DNA of 7,309 bases, taken from Planctomycetaceae bacterium (lineage in GTDB: Bacteria > Planctomycetota > Planctomycetia > Pirellulales > UBA1268). Position 1 is the stretch's first letter. Each line of letters starts with the position of its first letter. The translations under genes and the position numbers were made by a program. The stretch is taken from the NCBI GenBank assembly GCA_003488325.1, contig DNLZ01000234.1:1-7309 (forward strand), given 5' to 3'. The notes under the pieces are model-generated. The model worked only from the letters and a program-made list of their open reading frames with translations, was not told where the DNA came from and did no database searches. Below, piece after piece: positions 6,231-7,309 of this stretch.

Positions 6231-7294
6231 GCGACCGCGTGATGCAGTTCCGGGTGGGCGTGGTGGTGCTCGCGACGGCGATCATCGCGGGCATCCTCAT
6301 CGTGCTCTTCGGCGACCTGCCCTCGCTCGTGCAGGCGACCTATCCGGTGCGGATGAGCTTCGTCGACGCGCGCGGCATCGCGCCCGGCACCCCGGTGCGC
6401 AAGAACGGCATCCTCGTCGGCCGCGTGTCGAGCGTCATGCTTGACGAGCGCGGCGGCGTGCGTGTGACCGCCGACGTCGACTCCTACGTGCCCGTCTACC
6501 GCGACGAGCAGCCGCGCATCGCCACGACGCTCCTCGGCGACGCCGAGATCCAGCTCGTGCCGGGCCGCGTCGTCCCCCCGCGGCAGCGGGTCGAGCCGGG
6601 CGAGGTGCTCGTCGGCGCCGTCTCCCGCGATCCCTTCGAGGTCTTCGCCACGCTCGAGCCGAAGGTCGGCGCCGCGCTCGACTCCCTGACGCAGGCGAGC
6701 GAGTCGGTCTCGAGGCTCTCGGCGGCCGTCGACCGCATCCTCCTCGGCGAGGACGACTCGTTCACGCGGCTCGTGCAGAAGACCGAGGCGACGCTCGATT
6801 CGTTCAGCACGGCGATGACGAACATCAACGACGTGATCGGCGATCCGACCACGCGCTCGAACCTGAAGACCACGCTCGCGACGCTGCCGGAGGTGCTGAC
6901 GGAGCTCCGCACGAGCGTGAAGGGCATCGGCGCGACGATCGACACCGCCGACCGCAACCTGCGGAACCTCGAGGGCCTCACGAAGCCGCTCGGTGAACGC
7001 GGGGCCGGCATGGTGGCCCAGGTGGACAAGACGATCGGCCGGCTCGACGAGGTGCTCCAGCAGGCGGTGGCCTTCACCCACGCGCTCAACGAGTCGGAGG
7101 GCACGCTCGGCAAGCTCGTGCGCGACCCGGCGGTCTACGACGACCTCGCCCTCGCGGTCGGGAACGTGCGGAAGCTGACGCAGGAACTCCGCCCGATCGT
7201 CGACGACGTGCGGGTCTTCACCGACAAGATCGCCCGGCACCCCGAGCAGCTCGGCGTGCGCGGGGCCCTCGATCGCCGCCCCGGCCTGAAGTGA
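6227..7294 (+). CDS. mlaD: MlaD-like MCE-domain protein
   Basis: This 355-residue protein is the periplasmic, substrate-handling part of the transporter, anchored to the inner membrane. A single membrane helix occupies about 10-28 (VGVVVLATAIIAGILIVLF). One MCE domain follows at about 38-112, with the typical pattern GIAPGTPVRKNGILVGRV (50-67) and a late LLGDAEIQL (103-111). In the family such domains form hexameric rings that pass lipids through a central pore. After it, about 130-335 is almost entirely helical, with regularly spaced hydrophobics and a segment SEGTLGKLVRDPAVYDDL (290-307) common in long MCE proteins; this could form a coiled-coil tube or stalk (inference). The last part, IARHPEQLGVRGAL, is a frequent ending in related proteins. 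E. coli MlaD is about 180 residues, so this is roughly twice as long and nearer to long-tailed MCE proteins. Its ATG overlaps the mlaF stop as ATGA. The product might equally be named an MCE family protein. Confidence 0.92.
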   Translation: MSDRVMQFRVGVVVLATAIIAGILIVLFGDLPSLVQATYPVRMSFVDARGIAPGTPVRKNGILVGRVSSVMLDERGGVRVTADVDSYVPVYRDEQPRIATTLLGDAEIQLVPGRVVPPRQRVEPGEVLVGAVSRDPFEVFATLEPKVGAALDSLTQASESVSRLSAAVDRILLGEDDSFTRLVQKTEATLDSFSTAMTNINDVIGDPTTRSNLKTTLATLPEVLTELRTSVKGIGATIDTADRNLRNLEGLTKPLGERGAGMVAQVDKTIGRLDEVLQQAVAFTHALNESEGTLGKLVRDPAVYDDLALAVGNVRKLTQELRPIVDDVRVFTDKIARHPEQLGVRGALDRRPGLK

Positions 7295-7309
7295 CGCCCG
7301 CTCAACCGA

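Noticed and set aside
6026..7240. 404-codon open frame on the minus strand
   Set aside because: It is antisense to mlaF and the MCE gene, His/Arg/Glu-rich, with no domain; it is a shadow of the strongly recognisable plus-strand proteins.

Overview
The window is high-GC, gene-dense bacterial DNA that reads as a planctomycete chromosome (Pirellulales-like). This is inferred from exported Cys-type sulfatases, a secreted ThuA-domain protein and the style of the Mla/MCE proteins; no marker gene fixes the taxonomy. It holds two divergently transcribed gene groups separated by about 220 nt.

Left part, minus strand (about 1-4245): a secreted ThuA-domain protein (4245-3082) is followed after 42 nt by a very long open frame starting at 3039 and still open at base 1 (1013 codons visible). 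I translated this frame line by line. It contains two complete type I sulfatase domains, one after the other, with no stop, frame change or plausible internal start between them. The first domain resembles Pseudomonas AtsA/PAS-type sulfatases and the second resembles arylsulfatase A-type enzymes. Each carries its own full active-site set (CWPSR and CSASR formylglycine motifs). Only the first has a signal peptide; the second is reached through a Pro/Ala/Arg-rich linker. This apparent two-headed sulfatase is the most unusual thing in the window. Both genes have a GGAGG-type ribosome binding site 7 nt before ATG, and they look like a small operon for handling sulfated sugars outside the cytoplasm.

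Right part, plus strand (4466-7294): three tightly coupled genes encode an Mla-type ABC lipid transporter: the MlaE permease, then the MlaF ATPase (4 nt gap), then an MlaD-like MCE protein (ATGA overlap). The MCE protein has one N-terminal membrane anchor, one MCE domain and a long helical C-terminus. MlaB-like and MlaC-like partners are not in the window.

The divergent spacer 4246-4465 must hold the promoters of both groups, but I found no convincing -35/-10 pair. There are no RNA genes, CRISPR arrays, insertion sequences or clear terminators. The many other long open frames, including a plus-strand one of 875 codons opposite the sulfatases, are GC-driven shadows of the real genes.
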